64,000 nucleotides of DNA, from positions 18,793,520-18,857,519 of the forward strand of contig CAIIXF020000012.1 in assembly GCA_903813345.2 (NCBI GenBank). Direction: 5' to 3'. Each line of letters begins with the position of its first letter. The stretch's first letter is position 1. This document shows positions 35,901 through 47,900 of this stretch, in pieces. The translations under genes and the position numbers were made by a program. The DNA is from Owenia fusiformis (Eukaryota; Annelida; Polychaeta; Sabellida; Oweniidae). The notes under the pieces are model-generated. The model ran no database searches. It had not been told where the DNA came from and worked only from the letters and a program-made list of their open reading frames with translations.

Positions 35901-38900
35901 CTCAATGGTATGGTCCAAATCCCATTAGTTTGTAACTCAATGGTATGGTCCAAATCCCATTAGTTTGTAACTCAATGGTATGGTCCAAATCCCATTAGTT
36001 TGAAACCAAACAGTATCATCCAAATCTGATTGAACTATTACATGTATTTTGAAATTAAAGTACAAGTAGTAGTCTAAACAATCTAAATCTCTTTGTCTTT
36101 TAAGACTAATATGAGTCAGTCAAAAATCTTTGAAATCCAATATCACCCAAATCCAATAGTCTGAAACCCAATGGTTCAAATCCCATATGTTTGAAGCCAA
36201 GTGGTTTGATGTTTAAAAAACAGAATGGTCCTTACCTAAAACCATTTGTCTGAACCAATGTCCCAAGTTCCTTGAAAACTAAGTGGGGCCCAATCCTTAT
36301 AAATTTGATACCTAAAGATCTAAATCCAATTAGGCTGATAACAAAAGATCTGATTCTAACAAACATTTAAAAGGCAATTTAAATCATACCTATGCAGCCC
36401 TTACAAAGTTTAGAAATATGAAATTAGTTAGAAACAAAATGACAAAGCAATGATAATACATTTAATTTCAGTTTGCTATGGGCAAGTGTCACCATGCAGT
36501 AAAACAAACCGTGCATCAGATCTTGACGCATGTTTAAATGAAATTCGAACCATTGCCCAAAATGATGACTGGTTTTGGTACGGGAGAAGTTACTTCACGC
36601 TATGCCCAGAGGAAAAACGTCAAGAAATCGGATGTTTGAATAATGACGCAGATCCCAATAGATTGTCTCTTGCTGATAAAATGTTTACAAAGGGGACTTT
36701 TGATCCTATGGCCTTGGATCGCTACATAGATGCCGCCTATGTCTCTCCACCTGGTAATGTACTATTTTGATATTAAAGAGAAAAAATAAATTTGCTTGTT
36801 ATTAAAAGAACAGAGATGTCTGTACATTTACATGTAGGTATACTCGATTAATGTGCTAATATATCACACACATATATATTCTTTAAATGGTGCTTTAATA
36901 AGTATTTTAAACTGCACATCTGCAAGTTAATGGGAATAATCCATTTCATTAACTTATGTACAAAACTGCCCTTTGTTCTTCTAAATACAATGAGAGAAGA
37001 TTGCTTTTATTTGAACATTCGTACAAATTGGAACATTAGTATCCATGATAATCATAAGAAAAAAAGGCTTTAACCACATTGAACAAAATATGTAGAATTT
37101 ATACAAAATATAAGGGAAACAAATATATATACCTGTAAGCTTAAAGGAAATGTCAGCATCGCTTCATCACATGTTTCTTGACCTTGACATGAAACTGTTA
37201 TTTTCTAGGACAGTATATGGGATGTGACCACCTATATGTAACGGAGAACACCACAAGTTTTGAAATCGACCCCATTCTCAACACCACCCATAACCCATGG
37301 TCACTACGGATTCTGCCAGATATGAGTTGGACAAGTAATGCTGATGATTACTTCACGCTTTTGGTCATAGATACCAGTAATGGAATTCGCCATGGCATCT
37401 TTATTAACATCAAGGAGAGCAATATGAGCACAGCAGAGGTACTATATGGAAATTGTTCAAGCCACACCTAGATCTATGGTTTTGCATATAATAAAGACAG
37501 TGAGGTTATATCATCTATAGTCTTTCAAAATCAGATAATCCTGAAAAGTACTTGCGTCAGTTTCAGCTTAACCCAATTTTGTTTCTTTTTTCTGGGCACT
37601 CAAATATTAAAACATTTTGAATTCCCAAAAAATATTTAATATTTTCAACAGGTTATAAAAAAGTACCATGGGCCTATGAATCCAACTAGCAAGGAGAATG
37701 TATATGCATTTATTTTGTTAAAACAAAATGCTGGCAATATGAGTCTAGGTCCAGGCTGGGCGGAAAAGATAGCTGCTTCAATGATTCCTATGAATATCAG
37801 TAACTTCATTACTGAACACGGACTACAAGGTAAAAGACAAATCCAGTAAATTGTCAAACTTGTTCAACTGTATATGCGTACTACATATTAACTGAAATGT
37901 AATTATTATTAACTGAAATAAATAAATATAAAATATATGTACCCAGTAAATCATAACTCATATAGGCTATCAATGTCACTGTTACAATTTCACTTTATAT
38001 AAATTGGTGATTTTCAAATATTTCTGTTTTAAAAACATTGCTGCCTGCTTTTAATTTATAAAGGTTATTTCTGCATTATTTGTTTTTCTTATTATTTTCA
38101 AAGGGCCCATAGCTTTAAATTGGATGAAAGCCCGCAATGATCCATACTCAGTTACTGGTGCCTTCTACATCGAGAACTGTGTGCCTTTTATACAAGAACG
38201 TGAGTAAAACATATTATATATGCTTTAACTGTATTTTTCATAAATTGGCATCATTTGGCATTTAAAGTCACTTTCAAACAGTCACTATTTGGTCTTCTAG
38301 AATTTTTTTGAACTGATGGGCTTCTTAGATAGATCTTTTAAAAAGGCGCAGCATCACCAACATGCAAATGCCAATGTTTTTGCTATAAATCAAGTTACAG
38401 GGGTCTACACGACCCGATATAAATACTTTTAAATGAAGTTATTATCACAAAACTATTGTCATTGTTGGTTTTTATGTCACCACCAAAAGTGGTGACATAT
38501 TGTTATGGTCTCCGTTTTTTTTGTGACGGCGTCCGGCGGTTGGTGGTTGGCGTCCGGCGTCCGGCGGTTGGCGTCCGGCGTCTGTAACAATTTCTTACAA
38601 CTTCCTATAACTTAACAAATACTGTTTAGACTGACTTCAATTTTTTTCTAAATCATCTACATGTTCTCAGAAGTTCAAATCTGACTTTAGATTTGACATT
38701 TGACCTTCAATGACCTTCTCAAGGTCAAAAAGGTCTTTTTTCAACTTGCTTCACATTGACTAAATTTTTTTTCAAAATCATCTACATGTTCTCAGAAATT
38801 CAAATCTGACTTTAGATTTGACATTTGACCTTCAAATCTGACTTTAGATTTGACATTTGACCTTCAATGACCTTCTCAAGGTCAAAAAAGGTCAAAAAGG

Positions 38901-41900
38901 TCTGTTTTCAACTTGCTTCAAATTGACTAAATTTCTTTTTCAAAATCATCTACGTGTTCTCAGAAATTCAAATCTGACTTAAGATTTGACTTAAGATTTG
39001 ACATTTGACCTTCTCAAGGTCAAAAAAGGTCAAAAAGGTCTGTTTTCAACTTGCTTCAAATTGACTAAAAAAAATTTTCAAAATCATCTACGTGTTCTCA
39101 GAAATTCAAATCTGACTTTAGATTTGACATTTGACCTTCAATGACCTTCTCAAAGTCAAAAAAGGTCAAAAAGGTCTTTTTTCAACTTGCTTCAAATTGA
39201 CTAAATTTTTTTTTCAGAATCATCTACATGTTCTCAGAAATTCAAATCTGACTTTAGATTTGACATTTGACCTTCAATGACCTTCTCAAGGTCAAAAAAG
39301 GTCTGTTTTCAACTTGCTTCATATTGACTAAATTTTTTTTCAAAATCATCTACATGTTCTCAGAAATTCAAATCTGACTTTAGATTTGACATTTGACCTT
39401 CAAATCTGACTTTAGATTTGACATTTGACCTTCAATGACCTTCTCAAGGTCAAAAAAGGTCAAAAAGGTCTGTTTTCAACTTGCTTCAAATTGACTAAAA
39501 TTTTTTTTCAAAATCATCTACGTGTTCTCAGAAATTCAAATCTGACTTAAGATTTGACTTAAGATTTGACATTTGACCTTCTCAAGGTCAAAAAAGGTCA
39601 AAAAGGTCTGTTTTCAACTTGCTTCAAATTGACTAAAAAAAATTTTCAAAATCATCTACGTGTTCTCAGAAATTCAAATCTGACTTTAGATTTGACATTT
39701 GACCTTCAATGACCTTCTCAAAGTCAAAAAAGGTCAAAAAGGTCTTTTTTCAACTTGCTTCAAATTGACTAAATGTTTTTTTCAAAATCATCTACATGTT
39801 CTCAGAAATTCAAATCTGACTTTAGATTTGACATTTGACCTTCAATGACCTTCTCAAGGTCAAAAAAGGTCTGTTTTCAACTTGCTTCAAATTGACTAAA
39901 TTTTTTTTTCAAAATCATCTACGTGTTCTCAGAAATTCAAATCTGACTTAAGATTTGACTTAAGATTTGACATTTGACCTTCAATGACCTTCTCAAGGTC
40001 AAAAAGGTCTGTTTTGAACTTGCTTCAAATTGACTAAAAAAAATTTTCAAAATCATCTTCGTGTTCTCAGAAATTCAAATCTGACTTTAGATTTGACTTA
40101 AGATTTGACATTTGACCTTCAATGACCTTCTCAAAGTCAAAAAAGGTCAAAAAGGTCTTTTTTCAACTTGCTTCAAATTGACTAAAATTTTTTTTAAAAT
40201 CATCTACATGTTCTCAGAAATTCAAATCTGACTTTAGATTTGACATTTGACCTTCTCAAGGTCAAAAAAGGTCTGTTTTCAACTTGCTTCAAATTGACTA
40301 AAAAAAATTTTCAAAATCATCTACGTGTTCTCAGAAATTCAAATCTGACTTTAGATTTGACATTTGACCTTCAATGACCTTCTCAAAGTCAAAAAAGGTC
40401 AAAAAGGTCTTTTTTCAACTTGCTTCAAATTGACTAAATGTTTTTTTCAAAATCATCTACATGTTCTCAGAAATTCAAATCTGACTTTAGATTTGACATT
40501 TGACCTTCAATGACCTTCTCAAGGTCAAAAAAGGTCTGTTTTCAACTTGCTTCAAATTGACTAAATTTTTTTTTCAAAATCATCTACGTGTTCTCAGAAA
40601 TTCAAATCTGACTTAAGATTTGACTTAAGATTTGACATTTGACCTTCAATGACCTTCTCAAGGTCAAAAAGGTCTGTTTTCAACTTGCTTCAAATTGACT
40701 AAAAAAATTTTTCAAAATCATCTTCGTGTTCTCAGAAATTCAAATCTGACTTTAGATTTGACTTAAGATTTGACATTTGACCTTCAATGACCTTCTCAAA
40801 GTCAAAAAAGGTCAAAAATGTCTTTTTTCAACTTGCTTCAAATTGACTAAAAATTTTTTTAAAATCATCTACATGTTCTCAGAAATTCAAATCTGACTTT
40901 AGATTTGACATTTGACCTTCTCAAGGTCAAAAAAGGTCTGTTTTCAACTTGCTTCAAATTGACTAAAAAAAAATTTCAAAATCATCTACATGTTCTCAGA
41001 AATTCAAATCTGACTTTAGATTTGACATTTGACCTTCAATGACCTTCTCAATGTCAAAAAAGGTCAAAAAGGTATTTTTTCATCTTGCTTCAAATTGACT
41101 AAATTTTTTTTCAAAATCATCTACATTCTACATGTTCTCAGAAATTCAAATATGACTTTAGATTTGACTTTATATTTGACATTTGACCTTCTCAAGGTCA
41201 AAAAAGGTCAAAAAGGTCTTTTATCAACTTGCTTCAAATTGACTAATTTTTTTTTCAAAATCATCTACATGTTCTCAGAAATTCAAATCTGACTTTAGAT
41301 TTGACATTTGACCTTTAATGACCTTCTCAATGTCAAAAAAGGTCAAAAAGGTCTGTTTTCAACTTGCTTCAAATTGACCAAATTTTTTTTTCAAAATCAT
41401 CTACATCTTTTCAGAAGTTCAAATTTGACTTTACAAGTTCTCAGAAATTCAAATCTGACTTATATTAAGTTTGAACTCATAATATTGTGAGCAACTAGGT
41501 GGTGACATTTTGTCATGTTAATGCCTTGTTTAAAATGTTACCATACATTATATAAAAAATCGCTTTCAAAAAAAATGTACAATTTCAAAAATTTGTACAA
41601 TTTCATGCCAATTTTATACCATTATGATTTAGATCCATATCCTTATAGGGCTCTGAAATTTTTAGGCCAAATCTGAAAGTCCTGATGTTCTGAAACTCCA
41701 TAGTCCTCGTGGGATTAGTGCTCTCTAAACCATGAAAACCCGAAGGGAGATTGTTGAATTGTATATATTTGATTTTAAATTTCCTATTTTTGTTGTTTTT
41801 TAAACAATGCACACTGTACCTACCCTTTGCAGTCGTTTGACTTCACTTCTTAAAAGAGAGCTTCGTCTTCACTCTTTCAAACTAAAATAAACCTGGGAAC

Positions 41901-44900
41901 TCACCGCGCCAATCAGTGTTCGTCGGCCAAATTTGACCGATGTTCTTTATATGGTCATTCCTTCTGACGTCATCGTTGAGCCCTGAATTGACCAATGACA
42001 TGCGCATATTTAATTAGAACGCATTTGGCATATGTTTCTTCAAGCTCGCTAATTGGTGGAAGGTCAGCGTGTAGGTCAAAAGTGATTTACCCAAACTGTC
42101 ACCGGTACCTGTCGTGGGGGCTGGGCTACTAAACTGTAATATGGTCTCTACTAGGCAGAGTGTAGTTTAACTAGACTCTGCACGCAGGGTAACTGTACCA
42201 TAAGTAAAATGTGATTGTATTTTCAAAATCTGGCAACGATTGACACTGGAGCCATTATGATTTGTAGTCATTTTGGAGAGGTCGTAACTAAGTTTGTTGC
42301 ACAGACACAAAGAAAAATTGATCCTATTTCGCAATTTTAAGCCATTTTTGACATGTACCTGTACTCCTGTTTGTGTTAAAAATCATGTCCGGCAGATTAT
42401 TTAAAACACAAAAGCCCTCATATTTTAACAAGCAACATTTGGTTCTATGACTCTCTTTTTATGTTAATGCCTTGTTTTAGGTGCAATTGCCCAGAACCGA
42501 CCATTTCTGAAGCCAGATATGTCACTTGATGTGCGTGTGGATATCAGCTTTACATCTGAGCCAATTGCTTTCACCAGTTGCTGCAATGACTATAACTACC
42601 CGTAAGTGTGTACAGTGAAACTTGTATATCTATAAACCTCTCAACTGAACACCTCTGTATGTGAACAATTTTCCTCAGTCTCAAATTTGTTATCTCCCAT
42701 TGACCCATTGTTTATGAATTTAATGAAACCTTGAAATGTGAACACCGGCATTTGGAATTGGATAAGTTAAGTTTTGCTGTAGTATATAATGTTTTTTCTC
42801 CTAAAAAATGAACTTGCTTTTTAGTGAGGAATGGTATGTTATGATATGACATGATATGTTATGATATTAGTTAACAGTGATTTTAACACTTCGTGATATT
42901 TCCAACAAGAGAAAAGACCTTCAGTTTTTTGCCAAATTCTCACAGGACTTTAGCCCAGTTTCCAATGGTCTAGGTTAATCTTTTCCAAAATCTGATGGGG
43001 TTCGACCTAAAAAGAAACATAGGCAGGTCAGCCTTTCTGTTGGTCTCTGTCAGTCTTTTTATATCACCACCACCATCACCACCACAAGTGGGGACATATT
43101 TTTATAATCACTAACTTTCTTTTGGACAAAGTTTGCCATCTGGTGTTTGGTGGGCTGCATCAGATGCCTGTAACAAATGGCAAATGGTGATATTTCGCAT
43201 GTTAATGCCTTGTCATGTTAATAGCATGTTTTGAATTCTTAACTTAAAAGACCAGTTAGTATAACCAAAATCCAACTCCCCTTAACTCTCTGAATCCTTA
43301 ATACTCTAAGAGCGAGGAGGGAAATTCTTAATAAATGGAGTATAGTTGGTTTGGCAGCATTTTCAGTTAGGGGGAGGTCTGGGATGAAAATTCTACCTAG
43401 GTGATAGCTTCACAGAGTGGTACATAATTCTTTTTTTTCAGGGGTTAGCCCCCCACCCCCCAAAAACACCCTACCCCGGGAAAATAATTTTTTCATTCTC
43501 AATAACTTTAGATATCTTGATATTTGTAAGTTACATACATAGACATTATATATATGAATCATTTGCAAGATAAATAATGCCAATCACTCCTACAGAATTT
43601 GATTAATATGACAAAGTATGTACCCCAGGGGGCAAATTCGGGACCCATTTTCTTACTTTTCAGAGCCTCACTTTTCAATCAGACACTGGATGACATTGGG
43701 AAAATTCATGTCAAGTGCCCAGTAGCAGGCCTATAAGCCCTGAAAGATTCAAACTAATAGAACCAGTAGGAGCCGAGAAAAAATTGTTGATTTTTTGAAA
43801 ATTTTGACATTTTTGAGAGGGGTGATTTTGTGTATGACTATAGCTGATGCCTATAGTTTCTAGATCCATCCCTCTTTGATGTTAGATATGGTTTTGAAGT
43901 GTAGAACTAAGATGTAAAACATAATTAAAAGAGTTTTAAGGAAGTTTAAAGTTTTAAAATAAGTCCAAAATTTGAAGAATTGTACAATATCAGGTCTGAA
44001 TTTATGAAGTTCAGGTATAACCTTGGATGAGACTTATATTTTTTACATCTGTCACTTTTTGATGATATGTATGGTTTTGTAGTGTGAAACTAATATGTGA
44101 AAATAACTTAGATGGATTTGAAAAAGGTTTAAGGATTTAAATGAGTTCAAAATTTGAAGAATCGTACAAAATCAGGTCTGAATTTACGAATTTAAGGTAT
44201 GACCTTGGATGACCCTAATGTTTTTTATATCTGTCCCTCTTTGATGATATGTATTGTTTTGTAGTGTGGAACTAAGATATAAAAAACAGTTAAGATGGAT
44301 TTTAAGTAGGTTTAAGGATTTTCACAAGTTCAAAGTTTGAAGAATTGTACAATATTAGGTATGCAATTAACACATTTCAAGTATAACCTTGGTTGGTTCT
44401 TATATTTTTTACACCTATCCCTTTTTTTCATGATATATTTGGTTTAGTAGTGTAGAAATAATATGTATAACATAATTTGGATGGGTTTTAAAAAACTTAA
44501 TGTTTTAAACAAGTTCAAAATCTTGGCGAATTGTACAATATCAGATCTGAAATTAACAGATTTCAAGTATAACCTTTGTTGGCCCTTATGTTTTTAACAT
44601 CTACCCCTTTTTGATGATATATATGGTTTAGTAGTGTGGAACTAAGAGGTAAAACATAATTAAAATGGGTTTTAAGGAGGTTTAAGGTTTTAAACAAGTT
44701 CAAAACTTGACAAATTGTATAATATCAGATCTAAAATAAACAAATTCCAGGTATAGCATTGGATGAGCCTTATGTTTTTTACATATATCTCTCTATGATA
44801 ACATATATGGTTTTGTAGTATGGAACTAAGATGTAAAACATAATTTAGATGGGTTATAAGGAAGTTTTAGGTTCTAAAGAGGTTCAAAACTTGACAAATT

Positions 44901-47900
44901 GTACAATATCAGGTCTGAAATTAACAAATTTCAGATAAAGCTTTGAATGATCCTCATGTTCTTTTCATTCTAAACCTCTTTGATGATTTACATGGTTCTG
45001 TATAATAGGACTAAAATGTAAAATATAATTTAGGAATTTGGGGTTTTAAGGAAGTTTAACCCTAGTCTGAAGTAGCAATAAGCAATAAGTAAAAATAAAT
45101 AAAAACCTCCTTAAAACCCCAAATTCCAAGATTTTGTTTTACATTTTAGTTCCACACTACAAAACCATGTAAATCATCAAAGAATTTAAGAATTTCAGGC
45201 CTAATATTGTACAATTTGTCAAGTTATGAACCTCTTTCAAACCTTAAAGAGAGAATCAGATCTAGCAAGCAGCCAAACAAAAAATGTTTAAATTTTTGAA
45301 TATTTCTGGCTTATATCATTTCTTTTCATGTCTATTTGCTAATTATCCCCAAAGTGCACACTTTATTTCAGGAAAACTAAAGATTTCTACAATAATGTAT
45401 TATTTTTCCATAAAAATGGTTACCATTCTTATTATTTTGGGAGAATTTAAACATTTTTCACCCATTTTTGCACTTTGAATCCATTATAACTTCATCAATT
45501 TTTAGCATATCGTGAATCTTTTTAGAGATATTGTATTTGAGATTGTAAGGAATAGATTGGTAGGTGAATTGTACATGTTGCTTGTAATTTTGTCACCCCC
45601 ATAGATCTGATTCTGATTTAAACATCCTTAAAACCCATCTAAATTTTGTTTTACATCTTAGTTCCATACTACTAAACCATATATATTATCATAGAGACAC
45701 TGTTTATACCTGGAATTCGTTAATGTCAGATATGATATTGTACAGTTTGTCAAGTATTGAACAGGTTTAAAACCATAAACCTCCTTGAAACCCATCTAAA
45801 TTATGTTTTACCTCTTAGTTCCACACTACTATATATTACCAGCCATATGTTATATCATCATAGAGGGATAGATGTAAAAAAGGAATAAGTGCCATCCACA
45901 GTTATACCTAAAATTAATAAATTCCAGACCTGTTATTGTACAATTCTTCAAATGTTTAACTTGTTTAAAACCTTAAACTTCTTTAAAACCTGTATAAATT
46001 ATGTTTAACATCTTAGTTCAACACTACTAAACCATAGATGTAAAAAACATAAGGCTCGTCCAAGAAGGTAATACCTAAAATTCATTAATATCAGCTCTGA
46101 TATTGTACAATTCATCAACATTTGAACTTGTTTAAAACCTTAAACTTGTTTAAAACTTATCTTAATTATGTTTTACATATTAGCTCCACACTACTAAACC
46201 ATATCATCAAAAAGAGATAGATGTTAAAAATATATGGGCCAAGCAAGGTTATACTTTAAATTCTTAATTTTAGATCTGATATTGTACAATACGCCAAGAT
46301 TTTGAACTTGTTTAAAACGTTAAGCTTCTTTAAAACCCATCTTATGTTTAACATATTTCCACACTACCAAATATATCATGAAAAAGGGATAGGTGGAAAA
46401 AGCATATGGGCCAACCAAGGTTATACTTGAAATTCATTAATTGCAGACCTGATATTGTACAATTCTTCAAATTGTTAAAATCCTTAAACCTTCTTAAAAT
46501 GCATCTGAATTATTTTTTACAACTTAGTTCCACACTTCAAAACCATACATATCATCAAAGAGGGACAGGTGTAAAAAATACAAGGCTCATCGATGGTCTC
46601 ACCTAAAATTTGTAAATTCAGACCTGATATTGTGCAATTCTTCAAATTTTGAACTTGTTAGAATCCTAAAACCTTCTCAAAAACCATCTAAACTATTTTG
46701 AACATCTAAATTCCATACCATAAAACCATGAATATCATCAAAGAGGGACAGATGTAAAAAACAAAAGGGTCGTCCAAGCTCATACCAGAAATTCGAAAAT
46801 TCAAACCTGATATTATACAATTCTTCAAATTTTGGACTCATTAAAATCCTTAATCACTCTTCAAAACCATCTAAATCATTTTTTACCATCTTAGTTCCAC
46901 ACTACAAAAACAATACATATCATCAAAGAGTGACAAATGTAAAAATATAAGGCTCATCCAAGGTCTTACCTGAAATTCGTAAATTCAGACCTGATATTGT
47001 ACAATTCTTCAAATTTTGAACTTGTTAAAATCCTTAAAGCTTCTAAAAATTCATCTTAATTATATTTTACATCTTAGTTCCACACTATAAAACCATGAAT
47101 AGCATCAAAAAGGGAAAGATGTAAAAAACATAAGGGTCGTCCAAGGTCATACCTGAAATTCATAAATTCAGACCTGATATTGTACAATTCTTCAAATTTT
47201 GGACTCATTAAAATCCTTTAACCTTCTTCAAAACCATCTAAATCATTTTTTACCATCTTAGTTCAACACTACAAAAACAATACATATCATCAAAGAGTGA
47301 CAGATGTAAAAATATAAGGCTCATCCAAGGTCTTACCTGAAATTCGTAAATTCAGACCTGATATTGTACAATTCTTCAAATTTTGAACTTGTTAAAACCC
47401 TTAAACCTTCTAAAAATTCATCTTAATTATATTTTACATCTTAGTTCCACACTATAAAACCATGAATAGCATCAAAAAGGGAAAGATGTAAAAAACATAA
47501 GGGTCGTCCAAGGTCATACCTGAAATTCATAAATTCAGACCTGATATTGTACAATTCTTCAAATTTTGGACTTAATAAAAACCTTTAACCTTCTTCAAAT
47601 CCATCTAAATTATTTTTTACTTATTAGTTTCACACTACAAAACCATAAATATCATCAAAGAGGGGCATATGTAAAAAATATAAGGCTAATCCAAGGTCTT
47701 ACCTGAAATTCACAAATTCAGACCTGATATTGTACAATTTTTCAAATTTTGAACTTATTAAAACCCTTAAACCTTCTTAAAAACCATCTTAATTATTTTG
47801 TACATCTAAGTTCCACACTACAAAACTATAAATATCATCAAAGTGGGACAGATGTAAAAAATCTAAGGCTCACCCAAGGTCTTACCTAAAATTCGTAAAT

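Noticed and set aside
34230-36010. CRISPR-like regular repeats
   Set aside because: Continuous minisatellite without unique spacers, in a eukaryotic intron.
41029-41490. Open frames with MTFNDLLNVKKGQKG repeats
   Set aside because: They are the satellite units read in frame, with no start context or homologous protein expected.
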